Both the position numbers and the translations under genes were made by a program. From Adlercreutzia sp. ZJ473 (GTDB lineage: Bacteria; Actinomycetota; Coriobacteriia; Coriobacteriales; Eggerthellaceae): a stretch of DNA of 61,403 nt. The DNA lies in assembly GCF_013185065.1 (NCBI RefSeq), contig NZ_JAAVTO010000009.1, forward strand, positions 1 through 61,403, in the 5' to 3' direction. A model generated the notes under the pieces. The model was given only the letters and a program-made list of their open reading frames with translations. It ran no database searches and was not told where the DNA came from. Shown piece by piece: positions 17,083 to 25,586 of the stretch. Each line of letters opens with the position of its first letter. The first letter of the stretch is position 1.

Positions 17083-17124
17083 AGTTCGCTTATTGAAAAC
17101 GAGTACGAACTTTTGTGCTATAAT
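17083..17124 (+). promoter_or_regulatory. hicAB promoter with inverted repeat
   Basis: An extended -10 (TGCTATAAT, 17116-17124) lies in an AT-rich stretch, with TTGAAA at 17093 as a -35 candidate at a long 20-bp spacing. The inverted pair AGTTCG (17083) and CGAACT (17106) covers this promoter and fits HicB-type autorepression; that role is inferred. Confidence 0.55.
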
Positions 17125-17191
17125 TGCAAGAGAAAGTTCCCTGTTTTGTTGAGGATATCATTAGCGTCTGTTAATATTTTAGGGGATCCCG

Positions 17192-17365
17192 ATGACCAAG
17201 CGACGCGACATCGTGAGGGCGCTCGTCGAGGACGGCTACGTCAGCGACGGAGGGACGAACCACGAGCACTTCGTCAAAGGAGCGAAGGTGGTCATGGTTC
17301 CCCGCCATCGGGAGATACCCGACGAAACGGCGAAGCGCATCTTGCGCCAAGCGGGCTTGAGATGA
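17192..17365 (+). CDS. hicA: HicA-type mRNA interferase toxin
   Basis: 57 residues (MTKRRDIVRALVEDGYV...), the normal size for HicA. The dsRBD-like fold signature is present: a Gly-rich turn followed by the catalytic His (GGTNHEHF), a basic strand (KVVMVPRHR), then the terminal IPDETAKRILRQAGL helix. HicA toxins cleave mRNA independently of ribosomes and are neutralised by HicB, encoded 29 bp downstream. The gene is short and easily missed by automated annotation. Confidence 0.88.
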   Translation: MTKRRDIVRALVEDGYVSDGGTNHEHFVKGAKVVMVPRHREIPDETAKRILRQAGLR

Positions 17366-17394
17366 AAAACCTCCGCACGTGATCAGGAGCTGCC

Positions 17395-17838
17395 ATGATA
17401 TACCTCAACGAGTTCGAGTTCTACGAAGCCGAGGGCATGATATGCGCCGTCCCCTTCGACCATGACGGGGCAACGTGCGGCAGCAGCCTTGACGAAGCCG
17501 TCTTCATGGCGACGGATTGGCTGCGCAGCGAGATCGAATATGCGCTCATGCGCGGAGAGACCCCTCGAAGCGGGACCTTCGGACATACGCCCGAGCACGG
17601 CGGCATCGTCATAGCCGTCTCAGTTGACTGCGACCTCGCCCGCGTCGACGCCGTGAGCGCCGCCGACGCGGCGCGCCTGCTGGGCGTGAGCACCGCGCGA
17701 GTGTCGCAGATGTGCGAAAGCGGACAGCTGACCTCATGGAAAGAAGGGGCTCGCAGGCGCGTGCTGCGCGCCTCCGTTGAAGCGCGCCTGGAAGAGCGCC
17801 CCCAAGCTGGGAGGCCGCGCAAGAGCGCCCTCGGCTGA
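17395..17838 (+). CDS. hicB: HicB-type antitoxin with C-terminal helix-turn-helix
   Basis: 147 residues. The N-terminal half is a degenerate HicB fold (ICAVPFDHDG, then GSSLDEAVFMATDWLRSEIE). The C-terminal part carries a helix-turn-helix (AADAARLLGVSTARVSQMCE) followed by a basic tail. It directly follows hicA and presumably binds both the toxin and the hicAB promoter. The family places HicA first in most type II loci, as here. Confidence 0.85.
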   Translation: MIYLNEFEFYEAEGMICAVPFDHDGATCGSSLDEAVFMATDWLRSEIEYALMRGETPRSGTFGHTPEHGGIVIAVSVDCDLARVDAVSAADAARLLGVSTARVSQMCESGQLTSWKEGARRRVLRASVEARLEERPQAGRPRKSALG

Positions 17839-17909
17839 GCGAGAACAGCGCGCATCGACGCCGCGAACGCTGCCGCACACTGCCTCACGCCATGCCAAGC
17901 GGCGCAAGC

Positions 17910-18677
17910 TTACGTGATCGAGCGGCAGATGAGGGGGCGGGGCACGCCCATGTGCATGAGCAGGAGGTTCGCCTGCAGCTCGAGCGACTCGCGGTCGCGC
18001 TCGGCGAGGACGAGGCGGTCGGTCGAGTACGCGCGGCGGTCAAGCAGAATGCCCGTGGGCATGACGTCGACCACGTCGGCGCCCATGAAGTCGAGCGTCG
18101 TCCACAGCGAGGCGAAGGCGTAGCGCGCTTGCGAGGAGCCGGCCGCGCCGCTGTAGGTGACGGGCTTGCCGTGCATGACCGACGTGCCGTCGGCATACGC
18201 CGGGCGCGAGAGCCAGTCGAGCAGGTTCTTCAGCACGCCGGGCAGGCCGTGGTTGTACTCGGGCGTGACGATCCACAGGCCGTCGGCCGCCTCCACCGCG
18301 TCGCGGACGCGCTGCACCGGCTCGAGCACGGGGACCTCGACGTCCTGGTTCATGTACGGCAGGTCGGCGTACTCGAGGAACGACACGCGTACGCAGCCGC
18401 TCAGCACCGCGGCGGCGCACTCGGCGAGCTGGCGGTTGAGCGAGCGCGCCCGCAGCGACCCGACGACCATGAGCACCGACTTCTCGCCGCCGCAAGCGGA
18501 GGCCCTCTCCGCCGCGCCGCCGACGGCAGCGTCCTTCGCCTCGGCGCCACCGCTCGCGCCCTTCGCTCCGACACCACCAGCGGCAATATCCTTCCCTGTC
18601 TCGCCGTCCACCGCGCGCAGCCTTCCCTCGCCGCCGTCCGCCGCGCCCTTTCCTATCTCAACAGCTTTGCTCTCCAT
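17910..18677 (-). CDS. NAD(P)H-dependent FMN reductase family protein
   Basis: 255 residues. The flavodoxin-like domain begins near residue 65 (VLMVVGSLRARSLNRQLAE, the phosphate-binding loop) and carries TPEYNHGLPGVLKNLLDWLS, the flavin-contacting signature. Such enzymes reduce FMN, quinones or azo compounds with NAD(P)H. Residues 1-64 are an Ala/Gly/Glu-rich extension not typical of the family. The start at 18677 has AAGGATG upstream, so the extension seems to be translated. Confidence 0.88.
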   Translation of the reverse strand: MESKAVEIGKGAADGGEGRLRAVDGETGKDIAAGGVGAKGASGGAEAKDAAVGGAAERASACGGEKSVLMVVGSLRARSLNRQLAECAAAVLSGCVRVSFLEYADLPYMNQDVEVPVLEPVQRVRDAVEAADGLWIVTPEYNHGLPGVLKNLLDWLSRPAYADGTSVMHGKPVTYSGAAGSSQARYAFASLWTTLDFMGADVVDVMPTGILLDRRAYSTDRLVLAERDRESLELQANLLLMHMGVPRPLICRSIT

Positions 18678-18768
18678 GGGATCATCCTTTCACGTGCCGT
18701 TTTGCTTCCTCCCATGATAGGGCCGCCCGCCAGGGCGCCGCATGCGCGGGACACAGCGGAAGGCAAGA

Positions 18769-18820
18769 CGTTGCGAAGGCGTTGCCGCGCAAGCGCCCGC
18801 GCCCCCATGCGCACTCAGCA
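18769..18820. repeat. 52-bp direct repeat, left copy bracketing module B
   Basis: Begins CGTTGCGAAGGCGTTGCCGC and ends GCGCACTCAGCA. A second copy at 26570-26621 matches at 50 of 52 positions in the same orientation, 7,801 bp away. The copies enclose exactly the MarR gene and the six-gene molybdoenzyme operon. Confidence 0.9.
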
Positions 18821-18937
18821 AGCGCAGCAAGTGTGGTCTTTCGCCGACGTCACGCGGCTTTCCCGAGAAGCCGTTATTCCCCAAGCGTACAATTGCCGCA
18901 GATCGCAAAACCTCCTCACCGAGAAGGACACACTCGC

Positions 18938-19384
18938 ATGACAAAGCCGCGTCACCATGACGAATTCGTGGGCTATCGCGTGTACGAAGCCCACCGCGCG
19001 CTCTTCCAGAACCTTGAGCGCGCGCTCGCGCCGTTCGGCGTGACGCCCGTCGAGTGGAACGCGATGAACCAGCTCGACCACCACGGGCCGCTCTCGCAGA
19101 AGCGCCTGGCCGAGGCGCTGCAGAAGGAGCAGGCCACCATCACGCGCACCGTCGACCGCATGCAGCGCAAGGGGCTCGTCACGCGCACACCCGACCCGAA
19201 GGACCGCCGCGCCAACATCGTGAGCCTCACGCCCGCCTCTCAGGAGCTGCTCACCGAGATCGAGCCCCACGCGATCAGCGCCGCGAAGAGCACGATCGCG
19301 GAAATTGACCCCGCAGACCTCGCCGTGTTCTTCCGCGTCCTCAACCAGGTGAGGGACAACGCTCGAAAGAAGGACTCCGAGTAG
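18938..19384 (+). CDS. MarR family transcriptional regulator
   Basis: 148 residues with the MarR winged helix: LSQKRLAEALQKEQATITRT (recognition region), MQRKGLVTR, then the DPKDRRANIVSLT wing. MarR dimers usually repress genes and respond to phenolic or other small ligands. It lies 187 bp upstream of the module B operon on the same strand, with a 31-bp near-palindrome between, and is probably its ligand-sensing regulator. Ribosome site AGAAGGA precedes the ATG. Confidence 0.93.
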   Translation: MTKPRHHDEFVGYRVYEAHRALFQNLERALAPFGVTPVEWNAMNQLDHHGPLSQKRLAEALQKEQATITRTVDRMQRKGLVTRTPDPKDRRANIVSLTPASQELLTEIEPHAISAAKSTIAEIDPADLAVFFRVLNQVRDNARKKDSE

Positions 19385-19488
19385 ACAAGCAGCGGGTTTA
19401 ACCTCCCATTAGCAGCGAGCACAGCCTCCCGTTTCCCCTGTTCATAATTATTCCTTGTTTCGCATCGTGCAATTTATCTTGCTATCCA

Positions 19489-19532
19489 TATAATTAGCTA
19501 TGCAAGTATTATATAGTCAATTATATACTTGC
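19489..19532 (+). promoter_or_regulatory. Promoter and palindromic operator candidate of module B
   Basis: TATAAT at 19489 is a good -10 in AT-rich DNA. Directly after it, 19502-19532 forms an imperfect palindrome with arms GCAAGTATTATATA and TATATACTTGC around GTCAAT. The size and position fit a MarR-type operator overlapping the transcription start. The preceding gap (19385-19488) holds nothing else recognisable. Confidence 0.55.
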
Positions 19533-19571
19533 GCAGTTTTTACCTGCAGAAAAGAGGAAAAGGAGGAGGAA

Positions 19572-22505
19572 ATGGCACTACGCTTGAGCCGCCGCGGCTT
19601 CCTGAAGGCAGCAGGAGGAATCGCTGCCTCGACGCTGCTGGTGGGCACCGGTGCCGCAGGGGCTTTCGCCGACGAGGACGCAACGCAGAACGACGCCTCG
19701 GATGATGACATCAAGGTCATCCCGAGCGCCTGCCGCCAATGCTACGGGCGCTGCGCGCTGTTCGGCACCGTGAAGAACGGACGCCTCACCAAGATCGAGG
19801 GCAATCCCGACCTGTTCAGCGAGGGAACGCTCTGCGGACGCGCGTTCGCCATCCCGCAGGAGCTCTACAATCCCACGCGCGTGCGCTATCCGCAGCGCCG
19901 CGTCGGCGAGAAGGGCTCGGGGCAGTGGAAGCGCATCACCTGGGAGGAGGCGTATCAAGAGGCCGCCGACAAGTTCACCGAGATCGGCGAGAAGCACGGC
20001 TGGCACACCATCGCCCACCAGTACGGCACCGGCCGCGACATGCTGCAGTTCCAAGCCATCAACAAGCTGTGGCTCGAGCTTGGGAGCACCGCCACGTTCG
20101 GCGTCGGCAACCTGTGCTGGGTCGGCAGCTATTTCACCAGCCAGCGCATCTACGGCGACGAGACGCAGTACACCGGCTGGGACGGCAACAACACCGACTG
20201 CATCCTGATCTGGTGCCGCCAGGAGCGAAGCCGCGGCTACTACGACTGGCTGACCGTCAAGCGCGCGCAGCAGCGCGGCGCGAAGGTCATCTGCGTCGAC
20301 CCGCGCTTCACCTGCACGGCCGCGAAGGCCGACATCTGGCTGCCCATCCGCCCGGGCTCCGACATGGCACTCGTGCTCGCGTTCATCAACGAGATCATCC
20401 ACTCGGACAAGTGCGCGCTCGACTTCGCGCGCCAGTACACCAACGCCCCGTTCTTCATCGACGAGAAGGACGAGAGCGGAAACGGCACGGGATACCAGCT
20501 GCGCCAGTCCATCATGCGCGAAGGCGGAAACGTCGAGCTCTACCCCGCATGGGACGAGGCGCATGGCCAGCTCATCTACTGGTCGGGCGACTGGCAGGAC
20601 AAGAACGGGGTCGGCGGCGAGAGGGCGTTCAAGTGGCTCGACGAGGCCGGCAACATCGTGGAAGACGCCGTCCCTGCGCTCACCACGCCCGACGGACAGG
20701 GGCGCGAGATCGAGGGCAAGGTCTACCGCACCGCGTGGGACCTGCTCGTCGAGCACGTGACGCCCTGGACCATCGAGCGCGCAGCCGAGTTCTGCGAGCT
20801 CGACGAAGGCAAGATCCGCGAGGCCGTCAGCGCCTACCTCGACGCGAGCCCGCACGCGTGCTTCACGCGCGGCCAGAAGGTGGAGTTCTCCATCAACACC
20901 TCCGGCATCTCCCAGGCGTTCACCATCATGATCGCGCTCGCCGGCAACTTCGACACCAAGGGCGGCAACAACATCGGCCGCGAGCCCGCCACCGGCTACG
21001 ACTCGTTCATGTTCGACGTCGTGCCCAACCAGCAGGGCCGCATGGGGCAGCGCCGCAAGCAGACGGCCATGAACATCAAGAAGCTCTCCGTGTGCCAGAA
21101 CACCGGCTACCAGACCATCCTGCAGGCCGACGACGCCACGGGCGAGCTGCGCGAGGTGACGCAGAACTCTGGCGGCCAGGTCATCTACGGCCAGCAGGGC
21201 GGCTTCGGCGCAGCCACTACGAAGGCCATGGCGAAGGGCGACCCGTTCCAGATCTACGGCTACTGGCAGCAGACCTCCGAGCCGATCCTCTCCATCGAGG
21301 GCGGCAAGGAGATCATCGAGGGCTTCAAGAACCTCGAGTTCTTCGTGAACGTCGACATCTTCATGACGCCGTCGGGCGAGCTCGCCGACATCATCCTGCC
21401 GGCCGCGCATCCCAACGAGGTCGACCGCGTGGAGTGGGCGCACTCCGGCCACGGCTACCCCACGAGCCACACCTACCTCATCCGCCAGCCGTTCCACGCG
21501 CCGCTCGGCGAGGCCAAGGACGACATGGACATATGCTTCGAGTTCGCGAAGTACATGGACGTCGATATGTACTGGAAGGACAAGTACGAGTTCTTCGACT
21601 ACATGGTGAAGGGCCCCGCCACGCTGCCGCCGCAGCTGAGCTGCGCGAGCTTCGAGGACTTCCGCGAGCGCATCAGCGTGACCGGCGTGCAGATGACCGA
21701 CGTCAAGGGCGCGCCGAAGTACGAGACCGGCTTCATGCGCAAGACGAGCGACTTCCGTCCCGGCTTCAACACCATGTACCGCGGCAACAAAATGGGCTCG
21801 GTCTACCGCTTCCCCGGCACCACGCTGCCCGACGGCACGAAGATCCCGGCTCACCCGCAGTCCGACAACGGCAAGATGGAACTGTGGAGCGAGGACTTGC
21901 TGCTGTACGGCAACGGACCGCTCCCGATGTACATCGAGCCGCCGATCACGAAGCGCTCGCGCGCCGACCTTCTGGACGAGTACCCGTTCACGCTCATCAC
22001 GGGCGGCCGCTCCCACGCGTTCTTCCACACCGAGTACCGCAACTCCCCGTGGATGCGCGAGGTGCACATGTTCCCGACCATGGACATCAACCCCACCACC
22101 GCCGCCGAGCTCGGCATCAAGCAGGATGACTGGTGCTGGATCGAGACGTACGTAGACCGCATCCGCCAGCGCGCGAACCTCACCGAGGCCATCAGCCCTG
22201 ACACCATCCACGTCGAGCACGACTGGTGGTTCCCCGAGCGCGAGGCAACCGACGACCTGCATGGTGCCCTCGACTCCAACTGCAACGTCCTGTTCGAGAA
22301 CAACGGCCCTTACGACCCGGCCGTGGGCACCGACAACTTCGGCGGCTTGTGCAAGGTGTACAAGGCCGAGGAGGGCGCGCCCGACAACATCTGCCTGACG
22401 AGCGACGACCTCAAGATCTTCCTGCCCTTGAGCGCGGAGGACATCGCCGCTGACGAGCAGGGCGACGGCGTGAAGATGCCGACCGTGAAGGGAGCGAAAC
22501 AATGA
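19572..22505 (+). CDS. Tat-exported molybdopterin (bis-MGD) oxidoreductase, catalytic subunit of module B
   Basis: 977 residues. A Tat signal (SRRGFLKAA at 6-14, hydrophobic stretch, AFADE cleavage zone) sends the folded enzyme outside the membrane. The 4Fe-4S site is classical (Cys54, 57, 61, 88). Cys182 in GNLCW is the candidate Mo ligand. Length, signal and gene order resemble the membrane-associated dopamine dehydroxylase type described in Eggerthella, and also other DMSO-reductase-like enzymes; the substrate cannot be told. The ATG at 19572 follows AGGAGGAGGA directly. An earlier in-frame ATG at 19500 lacks a ribosome site and would spoil the signal peptide. Confidence 0.92.
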   Translation: MALRLSRRGFLKAAGGIAASTLLVGTGAAGAFADEDATQNDASDDDIKVIPSACRQCYGRCALFGTVKNGRLTKIEGNPDLFSEGTLCGRAFAIPQELYNPTRVRYPQRRVGEKGSGQWKRITWEEAYQEAADKFTEIGEKHGWHTIAHQYGTGRDMLQFQAINKLWLELGSTATFGVGNLCWVGSYFTSQRIYGDETQYTGWDGNNTDCILIWCRQERSRGYYDWLTVKRAQQRGAKVICVDPRFTCTAAKADIWLPIRPGSDMALVLAFINEIIHSDKCALDFARQYTNAPFFIDEKDESGNGTGYQLRQSIMREGGNVELYPAWDEAHGQLIYWSGDWQDKNGVGGERAFKWLDEAGNIVEDAVPALTTPDGQGREIEGKVYRTAWDLLVEHVTPWTIERAAEFCELDEGKIREAVSAYLDASPHACFTRGQKVEFSINTSGISQAFTIMIALAGNFDTKGGNNIGREPATGYDSFMFDVVPNQQGRMGQRRKQTAMNIKKLSVCQNTGYQTILQADDATGELREVTQNSGGQVIYGQQGGFGAATTKAMAKGDPFQIYGYWQQTSEPILSIEGGKEIIEGFKNLEFFVNVDIFMTPSGELADIILPAAHPNEVDRVEWAHSGHGYPTSHTYLIRQPFHAPLGEAKDDMDICFEFAKYMDVDMYWKDKYEFFDYMVKGPATLPPQLSCASFEDFRERISVTGVQMTDVKGAPKYETGFMRKTSDFRPGFNTMYRGNKMGSVYRFPGTTLPDGTKIPAHPQSDNGKMELWSEDLLLYGNGPLPMYIEPPITKRSRADLLDEYPFTLITGGRSHAFFHTEYRNSPWMREVHMFPTMDINPTTAAELGIKQDDWCWIETYVDRIRQRANLTEAISPDTIHVEHDWWFPEREATDDLHGALDSNCNVLFENNGPYDPAVGTDNFGGLCKVYKAEEGAPDNICLTSDDLKIFLPLSAEDIAADEQGDGVKMPTVKGAKQ

Positions 22506-23080
22506 CGCGCAACATCATGGCGATTGACTTGGACAGCTGCATCGGCTGCCACTCCTGCGCCGTCGTGTGCAAGCAGGAGAACAACGTGGGGCTGGGAACG
22601 TTCTACAACAAGGTGCTCACCATCGGGCCCACGGGCACCTACCCTGACTTGGAGATGTACTACCTGCCCGTAGCCTGCCAGCACTGCGACAACCCCCAGT
22701 GCGTGGACGTGTGCCCGACCGGCGCGAGCTACCAGCGCGAGGACGGCATCGTGCTCGTGGACCACAGCAAGTGCATCGGCTGTCAATACTGCGTCATGGC
22801 CTGCCCCTACGGAGTGCGCACCTACGACGAGAGCCGCGACAAGGGCGTCATCGAGAAGTGCACGCTATGCGCCCATCTGGTGGACGCGGGCGAGGTGCCC
22901 GCATGCGTGCGTCACTGTCCCGGTCAGGCGCGCTTCTTCGGCGACCTCGACGACCCGGACAGCGACGTGAGCAAGCTGGTGACGGCGAAGGCCAACCACA
23001 AGCTCACCGACGTGGGCAACCACCCGGGCGTGGTGTTCTGCATGGACAACTGCACGTGGATTGGAGATGAGCAAGCATGA
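22502..23080 (+). CDS. DmsB-like four-cluster Fe-S subunit of module B
   Basis: 192 residues with all sixteen expected cysteines in four groups: CIGCHSCAVVC, CQHCDNPQCVDVC, CIGCQYCVMAC and CTLC...CVRHC. It moves electrons between the membrane anchor and the molybdoenzyme. It has no signal peptide, as usual for partners that travel with a Tat-exported catalytic subunit. It overlaps the catalytic gene and the anchor gene by 4 bp each (ATGA), so the three are translationally coupled. Confidence 0.95.
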   Translation: MTRNIMAIDLDSCIGCHSCAVVCKQENNVGLGTFYNKVLTIGPTGTYPDLEMYYLPVACQHCDNPQCVDVCPTGASYQREDGIVLVDHSKCIGCQYCVMACPYGVRTYDESRDKGVIEKCTLCAHLVDAGEVPACVRHCPGQARFFGDLDDPDSDVSKLVTAKANHKLTDVGNHPGVVFCMDNCTWIGDEQA

Positions 23081-23919
23081 GCGTACAGTGGCCTCTACTT
23101 CTGTTTAGCGTGCTCTTGGGCACGTCGTCGGGCATGCTCGTGTACCTGGGCATACACGAGGCGCGTGGCCGCCGCGCCACGGCGAGCTTCATGATCGCCC
23201 TGACAGCGCTGGTGCTTCTGGGCGTAGGCGGCATTGCCTCCACGTTCCACCTGGGGCATCCCGAGCGCGCCCTGCACATTATGGGCAACATGGGCTCGGG
23301 TCTCTCGCGCGAGCTCATCGGCGTGGGCGTCACCGCCGTGGTGACGCTGGCCTACGCCGTCTGCGTGAGGATGAGCTACGCCTCCGCCGCGAAGGGACTC
23401 GGCTTCTGCGCGATCGTAGTGGGCGCGGTCCTGCCCGTGATCGCCGGCAGCTCCTTCATGATGGCCGCCCGCCCGACATGGGACAGCGCGACGCTGCCGC
23501 TCATGTACCTGGGAGGCGGCCTCGGCCTCGGCTTCACGCTGGCCGCCGCCATCGCCTGCGCGAAGGGCGCCGAGGCTGCCGAGCGAGCGTTCGCCGCCAA
23601 GCTGGCGCTCGCGGGCGCTGCGGCCGCTGCCGTGACGGCGCTCATCTGGGTCGCCTGGGTGGCGCTGGCCCCCTACCCCGACGCATCGCGCTCGATCATG
23701 CGCCTTGCAGCTGGTGACCTGGCCGCGCTCTTCTGGATCGGCGCCGTGGCCCTGGGCGTCGTGGCCCCATGCGTGCTCTGCTGGATGGCGCGCCGCGCCG
23801 ACGCGAAGCGCATGCTCGCTTACGTGAGCGGAGCGTTCGTCTGCCTGCTCGCAGGGAGCGTGGCCCTGCGCGTCATCATGTACGCGGTTGCCACTTCTGT
23901 GCAGCAGCTGATCTACTAG
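23077..23919 (+). CDS. DmsC-like membrane anchor subunit of module B
   Basis: 280 residues with about eight transmembrane helices and the family opening (SVQWPLLLFSVLLGTSSGM). FHLGHPERA between helices 2 and 3 is characteristic of DmsC anchors, which oxidise menaquinol and pass electrons to the Fe-S subunit. The gene follows directly from the Fe-S subunit and completes a DmsABC-type complex. After its stop come three hairpins, then the chaperone gene. Confidence 0.92.
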   Translation: MSVQWPLLLFSVLLGTSSGMLVYLGIHEARGRRATASFMIALTALVLLGVGGIASTFHLGHPERALHIMGNMGSGLSRELIGVGVTAVVTLAYAVCVRMSYASAAKGLGFCAIVVGAVLPVIAGSSFMMAARPTWDSATLPLMYLGGGLGLGFTLAAAIACAKGAEAAERAFAAKLALAGAAAAAVTALIWVAWVALAPYPDASRSIMRLAAGDLAALFWIGAVALGVVAPCVLCWMARRADAKRMLAYVSGAFVCLLAGSVALRVIMYAVATSVQQLIY

Positions 23920-23933
23920 CGCCGGACTTCGCG

Positions 23934-24042
23934 GAGCCTGCCCGCTGACGCTCCCGCGGCGGGCAGGCTCTGCGCAGCCTATCCGCTACCCCCGGCGGCA
24001 GGCTGCGCACGGCCCGCCCGCTGTCCCCGCGGCGGGTGGGCC
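23934..24042 (+). terminator. Three consecutive hairpins between the anchor and chaperone genes
   Basis: Stem-loops at 23934-23970 (GAGCCTGCCCGC with GCGGGCAGGCTC), 23972-24008 (GCGCAGCCT with AGGCTGCGC) and 24011-24042 (GGCCCGCCCGC with GCGGGTGGGCC) follow one another without T-runs. They probably act as an mRNA-stabilising or processing element that sets lower expression of the downstream maturation genes. Confidence 0.75.
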
Positions 24043-24074
24043 GCCTTGAGGATTCTTTTGGATAGGAGAAGAAC

Positions 24075-24779
24075 ATGGGATCATGCACCACTGACGCGGG
24101 CGCCCGCGAGGAGCTGCGCGCGCTGATGGAGAGCCGCGCGCACGTCTACGACCTGCTCTCACGCTGCTTCGAGACCGAGGTGACGCCCGAGTTCGCCGAG
24201 AGCCTCGCGCACGCGTTCGCCTTCGAGACTGACGATGAGGCGCTCGCGGAGAGCTTCGCGCAGATGCGCGCGAAGCTCGACGGCATTGACGCGGACGGCA
24301 TCGAGCGCCTCGCGGTGGTGTTTGACCGCGTGTTCTTCGGCATGGGCCCGAGGGCGGCCCAGAAGGCGTTTCCGTACGAGTCGGTGTACACCTCCGACCG
24401 CGGCATCATGATGCAGGACGCCTACTCCGAGGCGACGAGGCTCTACCGCACGATGCGCCTGCGCAAGAACGAGCGCTTCACCGAGCCCGAGGACCACCTG
24501 GCTGTCGAGCTCGCCTTCATGGCGCTCTGCGCGCGCCAGGCGTCGGAGGCACTCGCAACGGGCGACGAGGACGCGGTCGCAGCGAGCGTGCGCGGCCAGG
24601 CGGCCTTCTTGGAGGGCCATCTTCTGAACTGGCTGCCGCGCTTCTGTGCTGACCTGCGGAAAGGGGCTGAGGAGGGCTTCTATCTCCACCTGGCGGACTT
24701 TCTGCTGCGCTTCGCCGAGAGTGACCGCGCGTTCCTGCGCGACCTGGTGGGGCAAGAGCAAGAGCGAGGGCAGGCGTAG
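24075..24779 (+). CDS. TorD/DmsD family molybdoenzyme chaperone
   Basis: 234 residues, all-helical. It opens with a helix preceding YDLLSRCFE, contains FDRVFFGMGP and the family-typical PYESVYTS followed by EPEDHLAVELAFM, and ends with a helical bundle (LPRFCADL). Proteins of this family bind the Tat signal of a partner molybdoenzyme and help insert the cofactor before export. The partner here is the Tat-bearing enzyme at 19572. Ribosome site GATAGGAGAAG precedes the ATG. Confidence 0.9.
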   Translation: MGSCTTDAGAREELRALMESRAHVYDLLSRCFETEVTPEFAESLAHAFAFETDDEALAESFAQMRAKLDGIDADGIERLAVVFDRVFFGMGPRAAQKAFPYESVYTSDRGIMMQDAYSEATRLYRTMRLRKNERFTEPEDHLAVELAFMALCARQASEALATGDEDAVAASVRGQAAFLEGHLLNWLPRFCADLRKGAEEGFYLHLADFLLRFAESDRAFLRDLVGQEQERGQA

Positions 24780-24836
24780 AGGGGCAAGCAGGGACGGTTT
24801 CGGGTGCGCCGAACATGCAGTGAGGAGGAAGCGAGG

Positions 24837-25586
24837 ATGAGCGATAAGAGGTACACCGACGCCGAGGCGTCAGGCAGTGCGCGTGCGACGAGCAGCGGAA
24901 ACGCGGCCGGCATGTCGCTGTCGCGCCGCAGGTTCGTGGCCGCGGGCGCGGTCTCGGCGATTGTGGCGTGCCTGGGCGCCGCGGGCGTGGCGTTCGGACG
25001 CGAGGGCAGGGCGCAGCTCAGGCCGCCGGGGGGCGCAGGCGAGCTCGATCTTGAGGCGCGCTGCAACCGCTGCCAGCGCTGCGTCCAAGCATGCCCGCGC
25101 GGCGTCGTGCAGCCGCTGCCGATGACGGCGGGGCTTACGTCAGTGAGCACGCCGAGCCTGATCTTCCGCAACGACTACTGCGACTTCTGCGGAAAGTGCT
25201 GGGAGGCATGCCCCACCGGCGCCCTCGCGGCTGACGCGCCGAGCACGTCCGACATCGGCGTGGCCAAGGTGGTGAGCGACGCGTGCGTCGCCTGGATGTG
25301 GTCGGGCTGCACAGCGTGTGAGGAGGCATGCCCTGTCGAGGGCGCGCTTGCCATGGACGAGCATGGCCGCCCCGTGGTCGACGAGGCGCTGTGCAACGGG
25401 TGCGGCCTCTGCGAGACGACGTGCCCTTCCTCGTCGCTGCGAGCATATGATCCATCCGTGTCCGAACGCGCCATCTGCGTGGTGCCGCGTGCAAGCCAGG
25501 TGGCCGCCATTCCCGGCGCTGTCACGAGCGCGCAGCTCACCGAGGGACGGACGCGTGCGGTGCCGAAGGAGGCCGCCCATGAATAA
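24837..25586 (+). CDS. NapG/MauM-like Tat-exported ferredoxin
   Basis: 249 residues. A Tat signal (SRRRFVAAGA, residues 28-37) is followed by four Fe-S cysteine groups: CNRCQRCVQAC, CDFCGKCWEAC, CTACEEAC and CNGCGLCETTC. NapG-type proteins form, with NapH, a membrane quinol dehydrogenase that feeds electrons to an exported molybdoenzyme. Here the pair gives module B a second possible electron route besides the DmsC-like anchor. Ribosome site GAGGAGGAAG precedes it; the 3' end overlaps napH by 8 bp. Confidence 0.9.
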   Translation: MSDKRYTDAEASGSARATSSGNAAGMSLSRRRFVAAGAVSAIVACLGAAGVAFGREGRAQLRPPGGAGELDLEARCNRCQRCVQACPRGVVQPLPMTAGLTSVSTPSLIFRNDYCDFCGKCWEACPTGALAADAPSTSDIGVAKVVSDACVAWMWSGCTACEEACPVEGALAMDEHGRPVVDEALCNGCGLCETTCPSSSLRAYDPSVSERAICVVPRASQVAAIPGAVTSAQLTEGRTRAVPKEAAHE

